In this document: piece after piece, positions 47,301 to 56,400 of the stretch
Layout of the letters: each line of letters begins with the position of its first letter
How positions within the stretch are numbered: position 1 is the stretch's first letter
NCBI RefSeq assembly: GCF_018320785.1
Contig: NC_054871.1
Span: 18,534,339 to 18,598,338, forward strand
DNA from: Cheilinus undulatus
Taxonomy: Eukaryota; Chordata; Actinopteri; Labriformes; Labridae
Reading direction: 5' to 3'
Length of the DNA stretch: 64,000 nucleotides
Made by a program: the position numbers and the translations under genes
Notes under the pieces: generated by a model
What the model was told of the DNA's origin: nothing
Database searches by the model: none
The model's input: the letters and a program-made list of their open reading frames with translations, nothing else

Positions 47301-50300
47301 ATCTACATTTTCAAAAGCAAACAGTATTTTTTTGCTGGTACTATTGACCAAATATCTCTAACATTCTAATCTTTTACATCTTGTTCTTTCTTTCTCCCTC
47401 CAGGCCGCATGTTTGCGTCAGGCTGCTCCATGGGTCCCCCGATGCACTACTGGTACGTCTGGATAGACCGTCGGTTTGTTGGAACAGCTCTGAGCACAGT
47501 GAGCAAGAAGGTTCTGCTGGATCAGACTATTGCTGCACCAGCTATGGCTTTGTGGTATTTTGTAGGTGAGAAGGATTTGAGTTTCTGGCAGTAAGCGGTT
47601 TTCTCTATTGTTTCATGTAGTTCATAAACACACTGCTTGAGATCTGCTTTCATGACTGTTGCATGCAGTTTCTAAGAATTTGGCTCACTTCCAGTCTGAT
47701 CTTATCTGATGTGTAAATGAAACACAGCAGACTGACGCACAGCTGACATGCAATGCTGTTTATTGCAGGTATGGATATCATGGAGGGTCTATCTTTATCT
47801 GATGGATTTGAGGAGTTTAAAGAAAAGTTCTGGGAATTTTATAAGGCAAGTACACCTGCAATATCTGAGCTGAGGATCTTCTGCACTGTATCAGAATGAA
47901 TGTGCTTACATATCAGTCTTACAAAGAGTTCTTTGCTTTTTAACTAGGAGACAGAAACTGAATGTTTAGTTTCAGCATCTAAATTGTAACTTTACTGTGT
48001 CTGGTTTGTGTTTATTTAAGACACTTTGGAAAACAGATTGCTGGACATCATATTACTGTACACAGTATCCAAACATGATTAGTACATCCTCAACATCTTA
48101 CCAATAAGACTCTATATTACAGGCTCATATCAGTTTAGTTGTTTCTATCCTGAAACCAAAAAAGGAACCAAACAAAACCAGGAGCAACTCCCTCCATGCA
48201 GTGAAGAAGCTGCCATTCAAAGCTCTTTAAGTTGGGATATTGGTGTATATGTAGGGATCATGTTGTCAACAACTTTGATCCAGGCTGAAATAACTTGGCA
48301 ATTATTTGGTAATTTTCCACAAGCTTAGCAAACATTCATTCTTCTGTAAGCACAAACCAAACAGATGTTGGTCATACACCCTATTTTCCTTTATGACAAG
48401 CACATGCTGTAGCTGAGAGTCCCTCTAATGTGTCTTTTGGTCTAACTGGGGCCTCAAGAAATATCCAAAGACTAACTCAACTGGCTTATTTCAATGCAAG
48501 GATCAGTGGGTCTCTCTCTGACCTACCTCCAAAAGTTTGACCCCCTTACTTGAGATCAGCATGCGTATGAGGAAACCCATTTCGACTGCTTGTATCTGTA
48601 ATCTCATTTTCTTGGGAACAGCAAAAAATGTGACCACAAATAAGAGTAGTGATGAAATTGGACTGGAAACAAGAAAGCCTGACGTTCTGATTTAGCTCCC
48701 TCTCCCTGACAATGACAAAATGATAAAATGATTATAAACAAGTCAGGCACTGATGTTGGATGAGGAGGCCTGGCTGACAACCTCTATTCCAGTTCATCCC
48801 AAAAGTGCTCGATGAGGTTAAGATGAGGGTGTGGACCAGTCAAGTTCCTCCACACCAAACTTATCCAACATATCCTTATAGTCATTACTTTGTGCACTGG
48901 GGCACAGTCATGTTGGAATAGAAAAGGGCCTTCCCCAAAATGTTGCCACACAGTTGGAAGCGTAGCATTGTTTAAAATGTCTTGGTATGCTGAAGCATTA
49001 AGATTGACCTTCAATGGAGATAAGGGGCCTAGCCCAAACCCTGAAAAACAGCCCCATACCATTATTCCTCTTCCACCAAACTTCATAGTTGACACAATAC
49101 AGTCACAGAGATAATGTTCTTCTGGCATCTGCCAAACCCAAATACACTCCTCTGACTGCCAAACAGAGAGGCGTGATTCATCTGTCCACAGACCACGTTT
49201 CCACTGCTCCACAGTCCAGTGTCAGTGTGCCTTACATCACACCATCCAACAATGGAAAGCCATTCCATGAAGCTCCCGCTGCACAGTATTTGAGCTTACA
49301 TTAAGAACCAGCAGAGAGTTGCTGTTGTTCCTTAAAACTTCCACTTTCTAATAATATCAGCTGCGTTTCCATTACCCTTAGATATGCGCAAAATCTAAAT
49401 TGCGCAATAAAAACCTGTTAATGGAAACATCTGAATTTCTAAAAACCTCTCAAATATCGTAAAAAAGTTTTCACACTCTCATGAGGAGGTTTTTTAGACG
49501 TTTTGATATAGAAATATATCGCAAAAGTGCAAAGGTAACACTTTTTCCGCATTTACAAGTCACAGGACGTGATGTACGGTGTCACATGATCAGTTCACTC
49601 ATACATATACTTTTACCCTTATACGTGGCTTTTGCCAGACATATAGGCTTTGCCTCTGAACTATCATCATTTGCCTTCATCTTTTGTTCAAAATAATCAA
49701 GGCAGCCGCCGATGTAATCATAATCGTACCAACACACAACAGGTTTAAACATCCAGCTTCCTTGCAGGGAGTTACATGAGATGAGATTTTGCGAGAATTG
49801 CGAGGCTCATGCCCAAAACTCCCTTCAGCTGAAACACGTTTAAAGCACGATTGTTAATTAGTCGAAATTTAAGAAATATCGCTTTTATTTTGCAAAAAAC
49901 TATAATGGAAACCCAGCTACTTACTGTGCAACTGGGTTACTGTCCAGCAGGGATGAAATTTTACAAATTGTCTTATTGCAAAGGTGCTTGTTTTTATACA
50001 CCTGTGGCAACAAGTCTGATGACACACCTGAATTCAATAATTAACAGGTGTGGCCAAATACTTTGTCCATAAAGTGTGTTTTCATTGTAATCTTAAGTTA
50101 CAGCTTAACCCTTGCTCCTTCATCCTAATAGGTGTAAAATGCTGTCAAAAAAGTGAAAACAGAAATCTTGAATGCTCAACAGCTGAGTGTCAGAATTACA
50201 GACTTGGTTTAAAAAAAAAAACACACATAAAATCAAACCTCCCAGTCAGTTAAACCAACTTCTTTGTTCGTACCCCATGTTTTTTTCCTAACCTGTTTAA

Positions 50301-51029
50301 CAGGCTATACAGTATGGGTTTAACATTGTTTGTGCTTAGTAATCTATCCAGGTCTGTTTATATTTACCTGTTTTTGTCCCCACAGGCTGACTGGTGTGTT
50401 TGGCCCGCCTCTCAGATGATCAGCTTCTACTTCCTCTCGCCCAAATTTCGGGTCATGTACGTCAACCTCATCAGCTTGGGATGGGACACCTACATGTCTT
50501 ACATTAAACACAGAGTAAGTCAAACAGACCAGAGAGTAAAGGGACAGTCTGTGTTTTCACATCTTTTTGAAAAGAATGATGTGTTTGCTATCATTATTAC
50601 TTTTACTCCTTATATTTTTTAGTAACTGTAACACATGTTAAAAAGGCTATTTTGAGTTGATATGAATATGGTGAATTTAAGTTAGTTACAGCATATTAAT
50701 AAACAGACTTTTTTCATTTTCCACAGCAAAGATTAACAATAAGTGAAATGTTTAAATGTTAAAAGAATGAGGATGAGAGTTTTTGGTCTAGAAACAGTCG
50801 TTGAACAAAGATATAAGATTTAATACACGCTGTAAGGAGCTTTAAAGTAACATAAGTGCTATGTCTTATATATTTTAAAACATTTTGCCTTCTGTTGTGC
50901 TCTTAGGATGACAGCCACCACTCTGCAGGAACATCAGACAACAGTGCTGTGGACGTACAGCAGGAAGTGATCCCAGCATCTAAACCTCTGGAGGAGAAAA
51001 CATCAAAGTTTCACTGTCAGTCATGTTAA
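44199..51029 (+). CDS. mpv17l2: Mpv17-like protein 2, copy 2 (5 coding exons, 226 aa)
   Basis: Joined exons 44199-44388, 47404-47565, 47769-47845, 50386-50514 and 50907-51029 give 226 codons plus stop. The first four coding exons have exactly the lengths (190, 162, 77, 129) and phases of copy 1, so this is a tandem paralogue that duplicated with its introns. Conserved blocks: [16 protein letters not shown] (66-81), [17 protein letters not shown] (137-153), [20 protein letters not shown]. The reading frame is open throughout, so function is likely kept. [10 protein letters not shown] and KFWEFYK are closer to human MPV17L2 (as recalled) than the copy 1 equivalents. The tail is longer and ends KFHCQSC. 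Introns 1 and 3 are swollen by transposons. Same mitochondrial inner-membrane role inferred. Confidence 0.94.
45041..45781 (-). mobile_element. 5'-truncated L1-type LINE in mpv17l2 copy 2 intron 1
   Basis: The minus-strand 161-codon frame (45267-45752) is the C-terminal part of L1/Tx1-type ORF2: [43 protein letters not shown]. The 3' end is a poly-A (poly-T at 45056-45069 on plus). Near-identical flanks ttaatgtcatatgactt (45041-45057) and ttaatgttgtatgactt (45765-45781) are the target duplication, with 2 mismatches in 17. Confidence 0.88.
45736..45771. repeat. Perfect 15-bp inverted repeat at the L1 5' junction
   Basis: acattaatttgggcc (45736-45750) and its exact reverse complement ggcccaaattaatgt (45757-45771) are separated by six bases. 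The left arm is L1 ORF sequence; the right arm is a short inverted copy joined to the target duplication. Confidence 0.9.
46085..47136 (+). mobile_element. Tc1-like transposon remnant in mpv17l2 copy 2 intron 1
   Basis: Plus-strand C-terminal transposase [17 protein letters not shown] and [19 protein letters not shown] (about 46735-46862), containing the catalytic Glu block. The right terminal repeat ends gagatgcacctgta at 47136, the reverse of the left end of the copy at 33006. The left end is lost. Confidence 0.85.
47404..47565 (+). CDS. mpv17l2: mpv17l2 copy 2 coding exon 2 (residues 64-117)
   Basis: Acceptor tttctccctccag; encodes [20 protein letters not shown] and [10 protein letters not shown]; donor gtag|gtgaga, phase 1. 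Confidence 0.95.
47769..47845 (+). CDS. mpv17l2: mpv17l2 copy 2 coding exon 3 (residues 118-143)
   Basis: Acceptor tgtttattgcag; encodes [13 protein letters not shown] and KFWEFYK. The donor is again a GC site, ATAAG|gcaagt, exactly as in copy 1. Confidence 0.94.
48730..50080 (-). mobile_element. Tc1-like transposon in mpv17l2 copy 2 intron 3, split by a MITE
   Basis: The minus-strand frame 48784-49212 is a Tc1 DDE domain: [16 protein letters not shown] (first Asp), [25 protein letters not shown] (second Asp), [12 protein letters not shown] (Glu). All three acidic residues are still present, but the usual 'NSPDLNP' block has decayed to HPHLN. The right end gtggccaaatactttgtcca + taaagtgt (to about 50080) is a typical Tc1 terminus. 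The left terminus was not found. Interrupted at 49359-49918. Confidence 0.85.
49359..49918. mobile_element. 560-bp MITE nested inside the Tc1-like element
   Basis: The left end agctgcgtttccatta and the reverse complement of the right end (agctgggtttccatta) match at 15 of 16 bases. The interior is unusually CpG-rich for this window (gcgcaa, cgccgat, gcgagaattgcgag) and has no transposase. The flanks read as the interrupted Tc1 sequence. Confidence 0.8.
50386..50514 (+). CDS. mpv17l2: mpv17l2 copy 2 coding exon 4 (residues 144-186)
   Basis: Acceptor tttttgtccccacag; encodes [19 protein letters not shown] and [13 protein letters not shown]; donor aga|gtaagt, phase 0. Confidence 0.96.
50907..51029 (+). 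CDS. mpv17l2: mpv17l2 copy 2 coding exon 5 (residues 187-226, stop)
   Basis: Acceptor gttgtgctcttag; encodes [31 protein letters not shown] and TAA. The last seven residues have no counterpart in copy 1. Confidence 0.9.
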   Translation, partial: DDSHHSAGTSDNSAVDVQQEVIPASKPLEEKTSKFHCQSC

Positions 51030-51453
51030 TATCTATGTTTGGATTAGTTCAACTGCAGCTTAATTCAGCAAGGTACATACATGTAAGTTGTAACATTTTC
51101 AATAGTGGGAAACTCACCTTTCTATCTTAGCACTCATGAAAGGTTAAAAAAGTCTTGTTTTGTTTGTTTGTTTGTTTTTACATATATATTTGTTTTGAAG
51201 CAGCTTTACCAAATGCTTCCCCAGTATGAGAGCAAGTGGTACGATCTGATTTCTTGCCATTCTTTAAGGAATTTAAGTGTAAGAAGATATACTGAAGAGA
51301 TCATTAACCCATTTGTTAACAATCTAACAACTTTAAAACAAGCATACATCAGAAAAAATCTGAACGCTGATGAATTGTTTTTGTTTTATTGTGTTTTATT
51401 CCTTAGTATGATGTATTTAACGTGAAAATTCAACAGACTCTTTGCAAAAAGGA

Positions 51454-51459
51454 AATAAA
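51454..51459 (+). terminator. Polyadenylation signal of mpv17l2 copy 2
   Basis: AATAAA in aaggaaataaaatcacc, 425 bases after the stop codon: the first good signal on this strand. Confidence 0.55.
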
Positions 51460-52021
51460 ATCACCTTTCAAATATTACATGATAGTGAACAGGAAAAGTT
51501 CTTCATGAATTTGTTGATTTCATTTGTGTCTATAAATTTAGGTAGGTGTTTGAAAATATTGTAGTCCTGCAGCTTTCCCTCAAAAATATGTGATGGCAGA
51601 TCAACATGATATTGTGTTTTCTTCAACTTTCAGAAAATCCCCTTTAAAGGCAGAATTTTACAGTAGAAAAAAAATCAAAACCAGGCAATAATGTTTTAAT
51701 AACTTGTTCTGTTTGTTTTTAAGTTATGCATTATTACTGATATAGTTAATATAATGGAAAGCAGTATAGTGTAGCTGTTTATAGGTTTATCTAGTTTGAG
51801 ACAGCATTTTCAATATGGAGACAAATGTACTTGGCTTCCAATGTTAAAAGAAAATGCAATTTTATAGATTTTTAAATGCTTCTTACGTTCTACTGTAAAA
51901 CAACAAACAGATATGCCTCATTCAGCACACCTGCACTCAACATAACAGTCTGAAGATTCACAGAAAGAGAAACCAGCTAAGGATGTTTTACAGTTTTCTC
52001 TGAATAGATAATGTACAAACT

Positions 52022-52068
52022 TTGTACCAGTAGTCTAGTGGTTATGCTGCACGCCCCATGTCAGGGGT
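52022..52068 (+). mobile_element. tRNA-like SINE head fragment
   Basis: gtaccagtagtctagtggtt then atgctgcacgccccatgt, like 2138 and 26930. Confidence 0.45.
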
Positions 52069-52647
52069 CTACTGATTATGGGCTATATATATGATATATG
52101 GCATTTGGAAAAGTATCAGTATCAGCATTCTATTTCACAGATAATCAATAAAATTAATTAATCAAAAGGCACGCTACTTTGGTTCTACTGCCAAGCATGT
52201 TTCCCCTCTGGCTTTATGCTCGCTCTCCACAAAAGCTCTTTATGCAATACAACCTGATGGCTAAATGCCATATAAACAGTGGCTGATCAACACATAAGCC
52301 CTGGTGCCACTGACACAGTGAGCATATGGCATCAGCCCGTTTTCCTGTAAAATCATTTTTTATTTCATAATAAATGCATCTTGGTCTCATGAACTACTCA
52401 TAATAAGTATGGATATCTGCATAAATAACTGGCACTGAGAAAACAATATCAGTCAACCCTTAATCTAGGTGTACAGGCTTGTCCTTGTAGTGGACGGTCT
52501 TTAATAAGAGAAAATGAAGGGTTAGAGGTGTCACAATACCAGGATTTAACACTTCAGTACAGTTCTAGGAGTTCTAGGTACTTAAAATTGTACAATGTCT
52601 TGTACTAAAGCACCAACAATTACAGGAAAACTCCTGAACAATGTCTA

Positions 52648-52795
52648 AACAAGGGATGCACCACATGAGGTATTTGCTGATATCTTATACTGATTTACAA
52701 ATTCATTATAGCCTATACGGATATCGATTCCGGATTTTAAATGCTGTTTCAACCTTAAAATTCAGTTTTTAAAAGATACCTTAAAATGTAAGGAA
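52648..52795. mobile_element. hAT-type MITE, left part only
   Basis: Begins agggatgcacc, then tttgctgatatc and acaaattcattatagcc, matching the first 150 bases of the MITE at 25374-25734. The right half is missing. Confidence 0.75.
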
Positions 52796-53349
52796 TGAGG
52801 ATCAGCAAAAGGATTTAGGAAATATCATTTGTCAACCTGTGAATCTCAATGGCCTACCGCTGCTCTCTTTCTTACTCTTGCTGTAAATTTTGATCAAACA
52901 TGACTGAAGATTGATAAATTTTAAAGCTTAATCAATAAATAAGACAACAGAGATTTCATTGTTTTAAAATGGGTGGTTTTAAAAAAATTTAAAGTAACAG
53001 AAATTTTGGCATCCTCATCCGGATTATATAGGATATTACAGTTCACTGGTCAGGAGAATTGATACACAGTGCAGTGCCAGGAAATTATTCTTAGTTCCTG
53101 AGTATTTGACACCACCAAAGTAAACTATGACTAATTCGTTAAAACTTGGATCTTTATCTTCAGCTGTCGCTATAAGCAAATACAGAGCTGTGTTCAAACA
53201 TTGACTAACCAGCCTGGAGGATTTGATATGCACCACCCCACTGATTAGAGTGCTCCTCCTCAGGCGCTCTGAACATCCTGCTGTCAAGGATGTAGTCTCT
53301 GTGTGTATGAAAGTCATCGATATGACCGCCAGCTTTTTCCTTCCTCAAC

Positions 53350-53410
53350 ATGCCTGCAGCGATGCACCTCACTGTGCTGGTGTTTCTGCTCACAGTCAAT
53401 TTCTGTGCAG
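53350..53410 (+). CDS. Mucin exon 1: signal peptide
   Basis: ATG to TGTGCAG|gtaagt, phase 1. An in-frame second Met (residue 5) would also leave a hydrophobic leader. Confidence 0.75.
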
Positions 53411-56400
53411 GTAAGTCAACACTGCAGCATTTTTCCAGTGAAACTAATGTGATACTCTAAGGAACTACCTGATCGTTATTTCAGAGTCTTTAAAAGATGC
53501 AAAGTCATGCAAATAGGAAGCTTCCTGCAGTGAAGAGAAGGCTGAGCACGCTTGTGTGAGGTAGTCTGATGTTTCTCCAAATGCAGGAAAGCACTGTAGT
53601 TTGGTCATATTGTAATTATTTTACAAACGAGTAATTTCAAAAGCAACATATAGTAAAATCTGAGGGCTGGATTGCTTTAAAAATTGCCAAGTTTGACATC
53701 TTTTTATATCAATAACACTTACCTTCAAGCATCATATTTTCATGTATGTTTAATGACTAATTTACAAACCAATCCATCCATTAAAGTTTGATATTATACA
53801 AGTCATTTTATAGGAATAAAAGCTGATTTTAATGAATCAAAAAAGTAACTTAAGGTAAATGGGAAAGTCATGTCTGAGAGTAAATTAAATATTTAATCAG
53901 TGAGCTAAACTTACTGTGGCGTCTGCTACCTCTGCAAACACAGCTAATGGACTCACACACACAATGCCTCACAATTGTGTGTAACACCAGAGAAAACAAA
54001 TCATTCCCTGACTGTTAATGCTGCTTTATTAAAACACACTGCAGAGTCAACAGTCTACAAACTGAACCTTAAAATGAACCACAGCTCAATGACGCCATAA
54101 AAAAGAGCTTCATTAGCTCTCGTCAAAACATTATCTCACGTCAGGGCCTGTTTGAAGCTTTAATAGGGCTTTTTATCACCACGGACAACATCTTCATCAG
54201 CAGGTGGAGTTTACTCAGAGGCTGGGAAAAAAAAACGGATTGCTTTTAAATGTTTCTGTAACAGGAACTTTGCTTTCATTCTGATTTTAAAGTGAAGATT
54301 TATCAAACCTGCCCCTGTGAATGCAGTTAAAACAGTCACAGCCTAAGGTTTATGTCAAAGTTGTCACGCTTCAATAAAATCACAGATTAAAAATGCATGT
54401 TTAACATGAATGATATAATCTAAAGCTAGCTATTTAGTGCACTAGAGGTGAGAATGTTTGCTAACTAACTGGCTCATCTAATTAAATTTTAATTAATGCT
54501 CTGATCTGCTTCTGCAGCATGCTTCTGATAAAATCTACCCCAACCTTCACAAATAAAGAGCCACATTTAAACTTACCTCGAAGTTGGAAAGACTGTTTAT
54601 TTCACTTTTAAATGGCGCCATGTTTGTAAGGAACATGCATTTGTGGGATGAGCAGCAGAGCTGAGTATGTGGGTTCCACCTAAGAAAAATTTGCCAAATC
54701 TTCTCAGCCAGTGCCAAACGGCTTATTCTGCTGTTACTACTGACTCTTGTCTTGACTGTTTCCTCACCCTGTCAGCACTTAGGAACCATAGGCTGTCTCC
54801 TACAGATTTTCAGTCAAGGTTGGCAGGATGATGTGTCCGAAGGCTCTCTGCCCAGACAACCCAGAACAGACTGTCGGCAGCCAATCTCTGGTCTTATAGG
54901 CCTGCCAGGTTGTTCACGCTGGTGTCTGCAACACTTGCACTGGAATCTGAACATATGGAGGAATGTTGTGCTCAGCAATGAGTCCAGATTCTGCCTACAG
55001 CAGTAGAATTGTAGGGTCAAAGTGTGGAGAAGACACGTAGAGTGCTCTGCTGATTGCTGCACCGATAGAGCTACATCTTCCTTTGCAGTGTGATGGTGTG
55101 GGGCGGCGTCTCCCTCACTGCAAAAACGAGGAGGCAATCTCAATGCAGAGAGAAATCAAGATGAGATTCTTTTTTTTTTTTTAAGATTTATTTTTGGCCT
55201 TTATTAGATAGGACAGTGGATAGAGTCGGAAACAGGGAGGAGAGCAGGGAGAGACATGCAGGAAATAGTGCCATGGGCCGGATTCGAACCCGGGTCGCCT
55301 GCGTATATGGCGTGCGCCTTAACCACTCGACCACTGGCGCGCCAAGATGAGATTCTTTAACCAGTGGCAATCCCGTATCTTTACAGTCTGGGACAGAACT
55401 CTGTCCTCCAAGAGGACAACACTCGCCCCCATAGAGCGGGGTTTATCACAGACTACCTCCAGAATTTGGGAGTGGAGAGGATGGAATGGCCTACCAGCAG
55501 TCTTGACCTCAACCCCATTGAACACTTGTGGGATCAGCTTGGGTGTGCTGTTTTGCAAGACTGACCAACACAACCACACTGGCTGATTTGTGACAAATGC
55601 TGGCTGAAGAATGGGCCATCCTACCATCCTGTTTGTTAAATGAATAAATTGATAAAATGCCAATGTGTCTTGCTTCTTCGGATTTTAATCATCCAATCCA
55701 CCAAGCAAAAATAAACAAGAGTCAATGGCAGAATAAGCTGTTTGGCACTGGCAGAGAAGATCTGGCAAATTTTTCATGGGTGCAACCCACATACTCAGCT
55801 CTGGTGCTCATCTCACAATGAGATACTCACTAGCACAACTACAGTTCTGCACTGAACATCTTTGTGTGTAAAATTGCTCCATCGTTAATCTCATGATAGC
55901 TTTGGTAAAAAAAAAACTGGACTAAAGATCTTTGTATCAATTGTTAAAATAATGTTAGACAGAACAGTTTTAAACCTGTTATAAAAAAATCTTGAAGCAT
56001 TTTAATGTTGTATACCTTAGTTGCTATGTGTAAACTCATTCCTGGTTTTGAGTTTTTCCTAAATAATCAATAAAATATAATCTGAGCTAGCCTTAAATAA
56101 TACATGGACATCATGTGTGGGGTATCTGCTTGAAGAAGGGGTGTTTGAGCACTTAACTGAGCTGCAAAGCACAAAAAATAAATAAAAAGGAAATAATAAA
56201 ATGACAAAAGCATAACCAGTACATGAACTCCATGCCATAATTGTTTAATGGAACACATTTATAACCTACTGGAATTTTGTAAGGTAGAAATGTTCAGCTA
56301 TGATGGCACCAAGCATCCTGAAACTTTTGAAATCCAGAGGTATAAAACAGTATTAAACTTTATTTTTTGTTGTTTTGTTAACAAACTTGTCATGTTAAGA

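Larger units (their letters stand above)
51460..53349. other. Spacer between mpv17l2 copy 2 and the mucin gene
   Basis: No coding exon. Contains a tRNA-like SINE head (52022-52068) and a truncated hAT-type MITE (52648-52795). The mucin promoter and 5' UTR should lie in the last few hundred bases, but no TATA box or CpG island stands out. Confidence 0.6.

Noticed and set aside
48784-49212. Tc1 transposase frame with all three catalytic acidic residues as an active gene
   Set aside because: The frame lacks the N-terminal DNA-binding region, one terminal repeat was not found, and the element is split by a MITE.
55280-55343. Possible functional tRNA gene on the minus strand
   Set aside because: Boxes A and B are good, but the sequence continues into a SINE tail with poly-A and has a 15-bp target duplication; no proper acceptor stem was seen.
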